NCBI RefSeq assembly: GCF_024713945.1
Contig: NC_134680.1
Location: 3,930,001-3,994,000, forward strand
Direction of reading: 5' to 3'
DNA length: 64,000 bases
Origin: Dermatophagoides farinae
Lineage: Eukaryota; Arthropoda; Arachnida; Sarcoptiformes; Pyroglyphidae
Shown piece after piece: positions 12,663 through 25,119 of the stretch (the stretch's first letter is position 1; every line of letters starts with the position of its first letter). Position numbers and translations under genes: made by a program. A model generated the notes under the pieces. That model worked only from the letters and a program-made list of their open reading frames with translations, was not told the origin of the DNA and searched no databases.

Positions 12663-13153
12663 CTAATATTTGGTGATGGAGAAAAGAAAAAACATTCAAA
12701 GATCATTCATCCAATGATGATTATCATCATAGAAAACAATACTAATGAAAGTGGATGGCAAATATAAAAGTCTTGCAAAAAATATTCATCATTGAATGCA
12801 GCAGCAGCAGCAGCAGCAAAAAAAAATATTAATGCCCCCTGTCAAGCTAATAATAATATTGGTTTTATTCATTCTGAATTTTATTTTATTTTATTTTTTC
12901 ATAAGATATTCTCCTGAAATTCTGTTTCTGGATTATGTGGATTTCATACACACGCACACACATTCATTTACGGCTATTATTATTAGGCTAGCGTTTTTTT
13001 TCCATCGGTTTTTTTTGAAAAAAGAACGATAAAGAATAAGAAACGAATTCCTTTGAGAATGAATGAGTGATCCCAAAATTTCGTTTGTTATTTTCTGTGT
13101 GTGTGTGTGTCATACATTTTGTGTTCACAATTGGTTTTGTATGGTATATCGGT

Positions 13154-13181
13154 TATGTGTGTGTGTGTGTGTGTGTGTGTA
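13154..13181. repeat. (GT)n microsatellite
   Basis: A run of about 13 GT units, one of several within 250 bp that also include a GTT run at 13246-13271 and an AC run at 13286-13309. Confidence 0.9.
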
Positions 13182-14967
13182 AAGAAAAAGTGTCATAGTG
13201 ACAAAAACTTACCGAAAAGAATCTTTCAACAACAATAACAAACGTTCTTTTGTTGTTGTTGTTGTTGTTGTAGTTGGATCCCCATCACACACACACACAC
13301 ACACACATACACATCTTCAGAATGATAGAATGCTCTGTTTAGTTGAATTATGGCTATCTAGGATAGATAGATAGATAAAGGATAGAAAACTTTATGATTT
13401 TCATCATAAAGCTATCACATTTTTTTCTGGTTGATGAAATTTTTTTTTTTTTTGTTTTGTTTGTGATAATATGGTTTATACGATGTGGATGGATTTAAAG
13501 TGAAATGAACATTTTTTACGAAAAAGTTTTGTATGTTTTCAAAGAATAAAAATTTTCTTTTTTTTTTCCTTACACCAAAAACTTTTAAAATATTATGACC
13601 TTTCTATCCACATAAAAATGATGTTTCCAAAAAAAAGACCAGATGTGAAATCCTTCTATTTTTTTTTAGATATCGATATTCACATTGGCCACCTTTTTTT
13701 CTTTCTGTTTCTCTCATATACCCACCAGTGAATGATCATAATGATGATGATTATTGAACAGGGTGCTTCACCTCCACCCCCTCACACACACACCTACCTA
13801 CTTACCTACTATTATTATGATACATTATTGATCATGATTATTAACCAGTAATCTATGAAAATGATTGATAATTCAATTATTAATTGTTGTTGTTGTTGTT
13901 GTGCAAAAAAATTAATAATTTAGAAAGTGAAAAAAATTCTCCATATTCTGTACCACTTACTATTACCACACAATATAGAGAATAAAAAATAGTGTTATTT
14001 ATTGTTATTACTGAATTATGTTGATGATGGAAACCAATTCAGAATATGTGAATTTTGTGAATGTATGGATGCCATTGAACAACAGGGTTATACAATTGAA
14101 TTTCACTTTACAATTCACGCAATCTATAGTAGTACTGAAAAAACCAGACACCATTTTGACTAGCACACATAAACAGAGAAAGCAAACACCATTTTTCCGA
14201 TGATTGTTTGGTTACCGAATATAGAAAAAAAAACCTCGAAACGGCTATTTGTCAATGACAAATATATGTATTTTTCTCTTTTCTTTTCGCTATTCAATAA
14301 TGATAATAATAATTTATGAAAAAAAACAACACGCAATAATCCTATAACGACGTCAAATAAAAAAAATGGAATTAGTTTGTGAATGTAAAGTTTCAAAGTT
14401 TTTTTGTTTTGTTTTGTTTTTGTTTTTCTCAATGTAAATCTTTCGTGAGTCAATTAGAATTCAATTCGATTCGATTCGTTGCATTTTTCGTTGGCAGCTT
14501 TCATTTTTGTGTATGTGATCATCATAAAGTTACGATTATTGATGATATATCACTCTCTCTTTCTCGCTTTCTCTCTCTCTATGTGCGTGTTTATCTATGT
14601 GTATTATTTGGTAATTCATGTGATTCATATTTCGAAAACGAAAAAATTTCTATAATTCTTTAGTATCATATATATATTTAACTAATCGTTATTGTTATGA
14701 AATTATTTTTTTTTCTCTTACAACAAGATTGATTTTGCTATCTTCGCATCGGTTTAAAAAAAACAATTCTGGTCAATTGATAATAATAATAATGATGATG
14801 AAACTAATCATTTTCATCGCCTTTTTCCCTCTTGATCATGATGAACACCACTAAACACACTTGTTCATTACACCCACACAATGATGATGTAGTATGGCTG
14901 TGGTCGTATTTAGATCGAATTTTTTTTTGTTCCCTTTTATTCGTGTAATCACACACCATCCAACCAA

Positions 14968-14968
<1 letters not shown>

Positions 14969-15017
<49 letters not shown>
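14969..15017. repeat. (AC)n microsatellite, about 24 units
   Basis: One of the longest uninterrupted dinucleotide tracts in the window (about 49 bp). It creates artificial Val-Cys frames on the minus strand. Confidence 0.95.
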
Positions 15018-15018
<1 letters not shown>

Positions 15019-15294
15019 GATATCGATTCTTACTTTAAGACAATTGTGATCCAATTGAATTCGTTGCCCAACCCCAATTGTACAATGTATCATACATTTA
15101 ATAAGTGTGAGTATGTGTGTGTGTGAAAAAAATTGTTTCAAATTTCAAACATCAAAAAAAAAAATTCAATTGAAAAAGAAATTGAAAAGAAATTTTTCAA
15201 CAACATTTGTTATTGTTCCGAAAATCAAATCGAATCCTTAAAATTAATGTTCTAATTTTTTATTATTATTTTGCAGTTCATAATGTTTTCGAGT

Positions 15295-15321
15295 ACAGAC
15301 AGACAGACAGATAGACAGACA
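15295..15321. repeat. (ACAG)n tetranucleotide repeat
   Basis: About six tandem ACAG units with one ATAG variant, followed by a purine-rich stretch. The surrounding 15.2-15.5 kb is also repeat-rich. Confidence 0.85.
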
Positions 15322-18137
15322 AAGAGAGAAAGAATTGAAATCGAACAAGAATTTGACATGACGTAAATTTTCGAATCGAAACGGAAACACAAGAATCGAG
15401 ACAATAATAATAATAATAATAATAATAACAACAACAACAACTAAAACGACGACGACAAAGAATTGAAATTGAAATAAAATCCACCCATCTTGTCGTCGTA
15501 GTGATTGGTGAAAAAATTCAATGAGAGAACAAAACGAAAATTAAATCAACTTGAACATCACCAGCCCTCAAATGTAGTAGTATATACAATTTCAATTCTT
15601 CGATAAATTGAAATTGAAAATTGAATGAATGATTTTTTTCTTCTTATTCTTTATTTCTTATTCATTCATTTGAAAATGAATAATAAAAAAAAAATGAAAA
15701 CGAAAAAAAAAGTGTTTCCGATCAATGTAATTCTTTGAGATATATATTTTTTTTTCTTTATTCATTTATTCCATTTCAATAACGTCACCATTGCAATCAT
15801 CATACTGATGATTGAACAAATACTTGTATTATGGAAAATGATTTTTGCAACAACAACAACAAAAAAATTTGTTACCCAAATTTGAAATGTAAAAGTATTG
15901 CTTTTCTTGTTTTCATAATCATGATCTACGATTTCATTTATCAAATTTCGATTTTTTTTAATCCTTTTATCTTTTTCTGTTGTTTATTTGTGTGTGTGTG
16001 TGTGTTTAATATAAATATTTGGTCAGTTAATAATAAAAACAAAACACTAGTAACTTTGGCCAAAATGATGATGAACTTGTTATCCAATAAGTCTGACACA
16101 CAACACACACACTTACTGAACGAATGTGACACATCATAGGGAATTGAAAATCATTATTATGTAATTGGTTGCACCAAAAAAAAAACCAGGCAGTCAGAGA
16201 AAAACCATTAGAATCCATTAGAATAATTATAATTTCATAGATGGATTTGACCATCAATTTCAAGTGAATGAAATTGAATGAATTTTTTTTTCTTCTTTGC
16301 GTTATTATTAATTGTGATTGTTTGCCATTTGTTTGTTTGTTTGTTCTGGTTGTTTGTTTGTTTGTTACTGTTTTATAATAATCAACAGAATTGATTTTGG
16401 TCAATTTCGGCCAAATAGCAATCGCTCTTGATATAAATACACTATCGCCTTGAATTTGATCGATTATATTGATCAAAAAAAAAATTTTTTTTTTTTTGAA
16501 TTTCAAGATTTTGCCCATTTCTACATTCTTCGATATGATGATGATGATGATGATAATAAATATTCATTGATGTTGTTCATATGTTTCCCACAAGAAAATG
16601 TTTACTTAGATTATGGATTTTTTTTTCTTCAAAAAAATAAAAATTTATATTCATAAAAGTAATTTTACTCGTTCGGTATAGGAAAAAAAACAATCCACAG
16701 TCAATAATCGATAATGATCGATAAAAAAATTAAAAAAAATCCAAATTCCAAACATTTTAAATAATGATGATAAATATACTGAAAAAATGACTACGATAAA
16801 CAACAAAAACGACGACTACCACTACTAAGAGTGAGGGGGATAATCCAATTAAGCTATCAAAATGAAAATGGTAAAAAAATGGAAAAACCGGAAACTTTTT
16901 TTTCGGGAAAATTTTCCCCTAAAAAGATTTATCCACAACACCTACGCCCAAGTACTTTATTGTAGTTTTTCAAACAAAAAAATAAAAATTCTGATTCTGG
17001 TTCTAGTCTAATCATTTTCTATAATATATCCATTCATGGATGTTTGTAACTTTATTTGTAATAATAACAATGATTATGATCGATGTTTCAAAAGCTAAAC
17101 CAACATAATGAAAGAAAAAAAAAGTTGAACAATAAAATTATGAAACAATCAAGATGAAATGAAAAAAAAAACGAAATAAGACATCCAATGTGTGATCCTC
17201 CCTCACACACACACACACACAATTCTGTAAACTTTTTTTTTCCTAATAAATCATTAAAGAAAAAACGCACACAAATACAAGTATTGTATATCCAATTCTT
17301 TAGGAATTATTGTCATCATCATCATCATCATGTGGCTATTATTATTATTAATTTTTTTTTTTCTCTCTCTCTCTCTCTCTTCATATTATGGAATATTTCT
17401 CAATATTCTCTATAGGATTATTGGGCGAAATTCTTTTATTTTTTTTTTTTTAGATTTGGTTCATTATTTTAGTTTGTATATTGTAGTTAGTTAGTTAGTT
17501 AGTATGTTAGTAAGTAAGAATGAAAAAAAAGATGATATTCTTGGATGGATGAATGTATATACATTATATGTTATTATTTTATTTTATTTTTTTTTTGAAC
17601 CAGAATCTATCGAAAAGATTGATGGTACAGGACAAAACGTGTGTGTGTTACTCATTACCGTTTTCATTGTTTTTTTTTTTGTTTGTTTGTTCGAATAGAA
17701 TCGATCCCACCAATATACGATGATGATGAGTAGAAATAGAATCGAATTCTTGGGTAATCATTTTGTTGTTGTCATTTTGTTGGATGAGTTATTAATTTAT
17801 TTTTTTTTTCTTTGTCTTTATTCTATGTGTGTGTGTGTGTGTGTGTATCTAAAAAAACCTCATCATCATCAATGGATGTTTCGAATGTGAAACCCGACTG
17901 ACTGAAATTCATCATAATCGTATCGAAGAAGAAAAAAAAATGAATGAATGAAAAAAAACGTGACTTGAACCTCTATAATCTGATCCGATCTATGTGTATG
18001 ATTCAAGCCAATTTCAAACAAAATTGATTCAGAATAAAACAAACCTAGCATCATTTGGCTATCATCATCCATCAAATGGGGAAATAATAATAAAAAAAAT
18101 TCTCTGCCTTACTGCTCGATGAGTCTTGAATCAAAGA

Positions 18138-18182
18138 AAAAAAAATTATTTGCTTGCGTTTGATGCAAGTTTGGTGGTGGTG
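18138..18182 (+). repeat. Left arm of 45-bp inverted repeat
   Basis: The arm starts in poly-A and ends in GGTGGTG. Its core TTGCTTGCGTTTGATGCAAG is not low complexity. Confidence 0.9.
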
Positions 18183-18601
18183 GTGGTGTGATGGGTGACT
18201 GGGTGTTGGAATTTATGATTCCGAAATTTATTTTTTTAAGAAATAAATAATAAATTCAAGCTGCTGCTTGTTTCGTTAGTCGGTTGGTCGGTGTGTTTGG
18301 TCCATAATAATTAAATTCTTTTTGTGTCATCGAATTTTTTTTCAGCTTCATTTTTTCTGGTTACTCACCATTCTAAAAAAAACGTAAGTAGTACAACGAT
18401 GATTTTGTGTGAATCATTAATTGTAAACTTTTGTTTTGTGGAAACCAAAATTATTTTAATTCAATTTTGAAAAAAAATCCCTTGGAACATTTCTGAAAAA
18501 TTCTGATTTAAAAGTTCGAATGGTTTTTCTCACTACCAATACCACCAATATCGATTACCCATAATTAAACGATTTTTTTTTGTTTCTCTTACATCCACCA
18601 G

Positions 18602-18646
18602 CACCACCACCAAACTTGCATCAAACGCAAGCAAATAATTTTTTTT
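18602..18646 (-). repeat. Right arm of 45-bp inverted repeat
   Basis: Exact reverse complement of the left arm, ending in poly-T; the core reads CTTGCATCAAACGCAAGCAA. Confidence 0.9.
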
Positions 18647-21600
18647 ATCGTATAAATTTTTTATCCATAAATGTAAAACGATTATTGATCGATATAATCA
18701 TTGATTGATTCTCTGAAAACATGATGGTGTTTTGTTTTTATTTTTTTTTTTTTTTTATTCTCGCCAATGTTCATGAGTCTAGATCGTGGCTGCACACATC
18801 AAAGAATAAAAAAAAATCATTGGCAAATGAAATGGAAACTAATAGCAAAAACAGCATTAACAACAAGGGGAAAACAAGCAATTATAATAGGGTTTTGTAG
18901 CTTGTCTATTCTTTTTATATTTTTTGAATTATTAATATTAGCTCCATTAATAATGGTTTTTTCTCTTTCACTTTACCCCTCCGGTCGTCCCTCTCTCGCA
19001 GAACAAAACACATAGGCACACACATTTCCAAAATTGGATCGAAATTGAAGAACAACAACCACCACATCAATAAATGAATGAATCAATAGTCATCATTATT
19101 TAAAAAATTTTTCCGGCTCAAAACAAAACTGAAAATTTTTCGTAGGATTTTTTTTCTTCAAAGTTTTTTTTTTAATATTTGAATGATGATGATGACAAAC
19201 ACTTTTTGTCAATTATATTGGGCCAAAAGTTTTTCGATTGACTTCGATATGATTCCCTTCTTTTCCCCTCTCCACTTGTACATCTATTTCCATATAGCTA
19301 TAATTTATCTATAGATTCAATGAAAAAAAAAATACAAAAATCAGTGGTTCTTAAATTGTTCCATAAATATAGTGATGATGGTGATGGTGGTGGGCGGGGT
19401 GGGGATGCCAAAAAATGCCGCATCATTTATATTAATCCATACCAATGAAAACAAATGGAATACTATCAAACGAACGGATTTTCGGTTTAGTTTGGTTTGA
19501 AACAGACATTGTTCATTTAGATTTTATTTTATTTTTATTTTCAACAGTGGGGGCATCTGTGTATGTTGAAACAATAGTGGATGTTGATTCTTCTCTTCCA
19601 GATCATATGAATAATGCGTGAATATAAATGATGATGATGATGAAGATGCAAATTGGATAATATATTTTATATGTATTGTAGACAACAGTGACTACGACAA
19701 CGACGACATCCAATTTGTTTTGTCTAAAATGCAAACACCCATCCACACACACACACATTTAGAGACAAAAAAAAGAAGCAAATATAAAGTACTGTATCCA
19801 TTATGACACGCGACCCTTACACCATACAAACAAACAAACAAGCAAAAAAACAAGAATAAAATGAACAGTGAAACGAAAAAAAAACAACCAACGAACCATA
19901 AAGAATATATTCTATTAGTAATGACTAATACTTGAAATCAAAAAGAAAGAAGAAAATATTTTATTTTGAAAATGAATCATGGAATGATCCATGATGCATA
20001 GACGTGTTTTATTTCTGTTGTTGTTGCCATTTGTTTGTTTGTTTTTTTTTTTTTTTTTTTTTTTTTGGTTATGTAAAAAACAGTATGACAACAAAACCAA
20101 ACATTGACACCATGAAAAAAGAACAAGAGAAAAATAATTGAAGCAATTATTTATTGGCCAATTTTTTTTTTCTTCATATCATTGGTGGATGATATTCGTG
20201 ATTGGTTATAGATGAAAAAACTAAAATGAAAAAAAAATTCTTCTAGAGGAATCCAGAATATTGATCAGACATTAACAACAATATCAACAATCCTAATTTA
20301 TTTTTTCATTTGATTTAATTATTTATTTTCGACTATAAATTGATTGATTTGTCAATTTGTTGTCAACATTACGCATGCCGGATATGTTTTTTTTTTTTGA
20401 TTTTTTTCTTGAATTCAGATAAACAAAATTTGAATTGCAAATTTTATGTTTAATATTTTTTTTTGTTTTGTTTTATCGTTTGAAAAAAGTGACGACACTG
20501 ATATTATTACATCACACACAAGTTATCGTGGTTTTGTTTTGTTTTTTTTTTCTCGCCAATCATTTACATCATGGAATCTGTTAAGAAAAAGTTTTCATTT
20601 TCTTTCGTGTTTTTATTTAAAAAAAATTTTTATTCAAAAACGAAAAAAAATTCTAGCCAAGTCCAACAAGATATCCAACGTGTATCTATGATATATTTAT
20701 TTACTTTCAAATAATGGCAATAAAGCGATAGTTAGCCAGAGCGAGAGAGAGAGAAACTTACTTGGAATCTCCATACAACATTTTTCTAACGAAATGATTT
20801 ATAAAGTGAACAAAAATGATATCAAATTAACTTGGAAAACTTTTGATAATGATGATGATAAAATGATTTACACTCACACACACACACCCAGAGAGCTAGA
20901 AAACAAAGTAAAAAAAAGAATAAAAATCCAAAAGGAAACGAAAAAAAATTATAATGATACTGTAACCAGAATATTCTTGTATGAATGAATTCCATCATTT
21001 AAATTATTCAGGTTTTTTTTCCTTTTGTTACTGTTGTATTATTCAAACGAAAGGAAACGAAAAAAAATAACTCTTTGTGTGAAAAGCTTATCATTGTATA
21101 GAGATTTTTCAAAGAAAAAGTATGAATAAAGAAACGAATGGAAAGACCACATTGAAAATTCTTTGATTTCAGTTTAGGTTTACTGTTACGATTTTTAGTT
21201 GTGTTATTATCTAATACTATACTGTTATATATATAAAATATTGCTACATAAGTGTGAAAAACGAAACGGTAGAAAATTTCAAGATTCTGATTTGAATTTG
21301 AACAGATTTCTGATTGATGTGACGAAAAAAAAAACCGAATGATGCGAAAAAAAAACTTCAAAAGAAGATGATGAGAAAAAATGAACAAAACTAAAAGTAT
21401 AGCTCTCTTTTTTCATTTGCACATACTACAAATATTATCATTATCCACATCAACATCGTTGTCAATATTGATATACCATATGTGTGTGTGTGTGTATGTG
21501 ATGTATGTGCCATACAACCATGATCTACGATAGAATTTTTTTGAATTTAATTTCTATAATGAAAAAGTTTATGTAGAAAAATAGAAAATGTGTTTAAATG

Positions 21601-21697
21601 ATGAATTTTGTATGAGCATTTCTTCTTTTTTTTTCATTACATTTCAAATCAATTCAATTTAATTTCATTTCAATAACATTTGTATATATATAAAACA

Positions 21698-21732
21698 TGT
21701 GTGTGTGTGTGTGTGTATGTGTGTGTGTGTTT
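21698..21732. repeat. (TG)n microsatellite, interrupted once
   Basis: Two TG tracts separated by a single A. Confidence 0.9.
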
Positions 21733-24009
21733 CCATCCTCATCCATTCATGTATTCATTTAATTCAATGGTGAAAGATGAAGAAAACTTTGATTCAAATT
21801 GAATTAGTTTTTTTTCCACTTTCTTTTCACATTTTCCAGAATCCGTATCAATCATCATTCATATATATTGATGATAATGTTATCCGTTACATATATACAC
21901 CCATATCAATAGTGAAAAAAATGCATTAAAGTAGGTGTGTTCGTATGTGTATCTTGTGATCATTCAATATCTTGAATTGATGAATTGATTACCTGGTTTA
22001 ACACACATAAAAATAGGCAGATGAGTAGTTTATTAAATTTTTTTCAAAAAAACTTTTTTTTCATATCTGGAATTGACTTGAATCAAATAAATTCATCCAT
22101 TTGTGATTTGTACAATTTAAATGAATCACATATACCCGTATTATGAATCAAATGGAACATTTTCCGAATAAAAAAAATGTTCATCAATGAACTACTAGTG
22201 AATGAATATGAAACAAAAAAATATTTTTTTTTTTATTAAAATTTCTTATCATTTTCATGTTTTATCAAAAAATAGTGGCAGTAGTAATATTAGTATTCTT
22301 TACATGTTATTTAGTGAGGTGGTTTTTATTTTGTTTTTCATTTTGAATTTCAAATTCTAATCTCATTCAATATGATGACGATGATGATGATGATGATGTT
22401 TGATGGTTCTATATTCTAGATTATTCTCTAGTTATTTATTATTATTATTATATTTTACATATACAAACAAACAAATAAGAGAAGCAATCAGAATAACAAT
22501 GAATGAAACATACACACACACACACACACACGAAATAACAAGAATAATAATAACAACAACAACAACAAAATATCGAAAACCAAACAACAACAACAACAAC
22601 AATAACGACGACACAACGGTTGAATGAATCCATCCATACATCCATTTGTACATCACACAAAGAGAGAAAATCATTATTATTAATATTAAACGAAATATAA
22701 ACAACAACAACAACAAAAATCAGCTTTGGTGAAATATAACAACAGGAAAAAAAACAAAACATTCGAACATCATCATCATCATCATTGTTGTTGTTGTTTT
22801 GTACGCACAAGTTAACCCACCGACGGAATAATGAAGAATTTTTATTCGAATCCAAAAAATTCACCCGAACGAAACGAAAAAAAAATCCAGCAAAAAATAC
22901 AACATCGCCATAATAATTGTAATTAGCATTCTAGCATCAATTAGTGAAACAGAGGTAATGATAACAAACAAACAAAAAAAATGAATTAAATATAGGAATA
23001 CAAACACGACACTATGACGATATTATGAATAATTCTCCGAAAATATGTATCCGGAGAAATGATTGAATTTTTTTTATTTTTTTTCTCTCCACTGGTAATT
23101 TAATATTTTGGATGCTAGAAAACAGAAATCATAATGAACAAAAACAACGACAACAACAACAACAGCAGAAAAAAATGAACATACAGAAGCCAGAAGAAAA
23201 AAAAACTTCTCTCCTTGTGTGTTATATAACATTGACACTTTTCTCTTTTTTTTTTGTTTGTTTCACTGTCTGTTTATTTTTTTTTTTTTTTTTTTTGTTA
23301 TTGGCGATGCTAAATTCTCTTTGGCACACGCATCACACACAGTTTGTAGTCGGATCATATGGTGGATGTCAATTTTCATTTGATTTTAGCTGTTTTTGTT
23401 TTTGTTTTTTTTTTTTTTTTTTTGTAGCAAAAAACAGATTTTTTGATGTTTTTTGTTGTTGTTGTTGTTGTTGTCGTTTTTTTTTGTTCATTTCTTTAGG
23501 GATTAAATTACATTATTAATTACAACTACTATGGATAGCTGACACAATCAATGTATATATATCCATGACTGAATGAATGACATTACAAAATTAAATGTCA
23601 AAAAATATTCGAGGAATTTATTTATTTTTTTTTTATTCATTGGATACTCTCAATGTTATGTTTGTTCGCATTAACTTTTTATGCTTAAAAAATTGTTGAT
23701 GGAAAAGAAAACATGTTCGTGTGTGTGTGTCTCTCTCATCTTAAAAGCTTTTTTTTACATTTGAAAATTCTTTGTTTCTTTGTTTGTTTGTTTGTTTTTT
23801 TTTTTTTTGGATCGAATTGGAAAATTTCAAGAAAAATGAATAAAACCACCAAAAAAAACATTGATAATTCTAGTAATATGAATTTTGTTTTTTCCTTTTT
23901 GACATCATTGCACACAATACAATTGATCGTATGAATATATGATATGATAATGGTTAAGGATGTAATATCAATTTTCAAACCATTAAGATTGTTGATATTT
24001 CAGTCAGTT

Positions 24010-24036
24010 TTGTTGTTGTTGTTGTTGTTGTTGTTG
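24010..24036. repeat. (GTT)n trinucleotide run
   Basis: Nine TTG/GTT units close to the 3' flank of the candidate exon at 24199-24513. Similar GTT runs occur throughout the gene-poor middle. Confidence 0.85.
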
Positions 24037-24198
24037 TGTTTCATTCAATTTCACTCAATGATTTGTTTGAACATTTGTGTTTGTTTATTTCAAATAAATA
24101 TATTTTTTATTCATTCAAAATTCGAATGAAATTCAATCTCGTCTCTATCGATCGATGCGAAAAAAAAATGTTCAGTAGTTGTTTTCAGATTTTTTTTT

Positions 24199-24513
24199 TC
24201 ATGTAGATTTTGACATATTTTGTTCAAAACGTTTTAATTCCATATGAAGAATATCCACACAATTGTCTAGTAAATCTTGTTTAAAATTATCAATCATTGC
24301 ATATAAATCTTTTAAATTGTTTAACAATTGTTGTTGTAATTCAAATTCACTTATCATTTGTGTTGATGATGATGATGATGATGATGGTTCTACAAATTGG
24401 CCATCACTATTATTATTTTGTTCCAAAACATTAGTTTTATCCGTTGTTGTTGTTGTTGTTGCTGCTGCTGCTGTTTGTTTATCCATCATTTGATCCATTT
24501 CAGAGATGTGTTT
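24199..24513 (-). CDS. Small coiled-coil protein or terminal exon, unknown
   Basis: An ATG at 24498 gives a 99-residue product. A good acceptor (TTTTTTCTCGTTTCCAG) lies 15 nt upstream and the frame stays open across it, so this is either a last coding exon or a short gene whose 5' UTR intron ends just before the start codon. The first 45 residues are low complexity (Ala, Thr, Asn and Ser runs). Residues about 48-96 look like an amphipathic helix: FELQQQLLNNLKDLYAMIDN, then a segment with a single Cys (LLDNCVDIL) and HMELKRFEQNM. Small helical subunits of larger complexes have this design, but I do not recognise a family. Confidence 0.5.
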   Translation of the reverse strand, partial: KHISEMDQMMDKQTAAAATTTTTTDKTNVLEQNNNSDGQFVEPSSSSSSSTQMISEFELQQQLLNNLKDLYAMIDNFKQDLLDNCVDILHMELKRFEQNMSKST

Positions 24514-24962
24514 CTGGAAACGAGAAAAAAATTAGTAGTCAAAAGTAGAATGTTTTTTTTCGACGAATGAAAATTTATTTAAATCCAAATGTATCATGAT
24601 CATAAAGAGTGATGATGATGATTATGATGATGATAAATGTTTATTACAATTATTGTAATACAAATTTTGATTCTATATTCACATACTGTGACACAATTAC
24701 CTCAATTCAAAAGTTGTCGGCAAAAATAAAAATAATGTTGTCGTTTGTAAATGATCACTGCTCGTAAAAGGCAAATATACAATAGAAAATAGCGATTTTC
24801 TTGTTTTTTTTTGGTGAATTTTTCCTTTATAAATTTGATTTTTTTTTCGAATTTCGGTAATTTATTTTGTTTCATGAAAAAAATTTTCGAATATTCAATG
24901 AACAATGAACAATGGATAAATTAATGTAGGAAAATTTTTATTATAATTAATTAATCACAAAT
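24514..24962. other. No gene recognised
   Basis: If 24199-24513 is a terminal exon, this would be intron. It contains ATG repeats near 24610-24632 and homopolymers. Minus-strand AATAAA occurs at 24937-24942. Confidence 0.4.
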
Positions 24963-25119
24963 TTAATTCCATTCGACTATCGTTCCAGAGAACTCTATTG
25001 ATTCGATTTGGATTTTGTCAAATGGAAACAATGAACCATCGGCAAAACCGGGTGAAAGAATAACCCGAAAATTGACTGAATTTTTGAATTCATCAAACAT
25101 AATGAATGAATCCAATTAA
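24963..25119. other. Complex island open on both strands
   Basis: This 157-bp island lacks the homopolymers of its surroundings. The minus strand has a 45-codon ATG frame (25100-24963) containing FRVILSPGFADGSLFPFDKI and ending IVEWN-stop, with AATAAA about 21 nt beyond the stop. The plus strand is open from 24967 to 25116 and contains KPGERITRKLTEFL, with a possible acceptor CGTTCCAG at 24988. Either could be a terminal exon; I cannot choose between them. Confidence 0.3.

Larger units (their letters stand above)
12663..18137. other. No gene recognised; microsatellite-rich
   Basis: This stretch contains long CA/GT tracts, a GTT run at 13246-13271, GATA repeats near 13360-13377, an ACAG repeat at 15295-15321, and many homopolymers. 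Short islands near 14012-14157 and 16383-16470 have more coding-like composition but no decisive splice signals. The other open frames translate repeats. Confidence 0.45.
18138..18646. mobile_element. Segment bounded by a 45-bp perfect inverted repeat; candidate MITE
   Basis: The arms 18138-18182 and 18602-18646 are exact reverse complements over 45 bp, from an A8/T8 edge through a GC-richer core to a GGT/ACC repeat. Each arm also contains a short hairpin, CTTGC with GCAAG around 7 nt. The 419-bp interior has no open frame of note, and I see no transposase. Beyond the arms the sequences diverge. A clear target-site duplication is not visible. The structure fits a non-autonomous inverted-repeat element or foldback; a chance match of this length with mixed composition is very unlikely. 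Confidence 0.6.
18647..24198. other. No gene recognised; repeat-rich
   Basis: This stretch holds a poly-T run at 20041-20066, a TG tract at 21698-21732, a CA run followed by AAC repeats at 22511-22602, and GTT runs near 23455-23473 and 24010-24036. Small hairpins are at 19976-19995 and 23033-23058. The minus-strand frame at 21008-21388 (126 codons) is open but resembles AT-rich noise and has no motif I know. Confidence 0.45.

Noticed and set aside
14012-14157. Plus-strand frame with CEFCECMDAIEQQG
   Set aside because: It looks coding-like and has paired Cys, but no ATG or splice border of quality was found, and the minus strand is equally open.
14804-15141. Minus-strand frames rich in Val-Cys
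   Set aside because: They are translations of the long AC microsatellite at 14969-15017.
16027-16518. Minus-strand 163-codon frame with a plausible fragment GDSVFISRAIAIWPK
   Set aside because: The fragment is interesting, but the acceptor is weak and the rest is homopolymer and TG-repeat translation; not supported as an exon.
20763-20840. Minus-strand frame ending at a GTAAGT donor near 20757
   Set aside because: Good donor but the upstream acceptor would place a stop in frame; not supported.
21008-21388. Minus-strand 126-codon frame
   Set aside because: A few frames of this length are expected by chance in this much sequence; composition is Phe/Lys/Asn-rich and I see no domain.
22432-22864. 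Overlapping minus-strand frames of 94 and 138 codons
   Set aside because: Most residues come from AAC, CA and ATC repeats; no motif and no splice context.
23112-23519. Plus-strand 135-codon frame
   Set aside because: Its length is due to poly-T and GTT runs coding Phe and Cys/Val.
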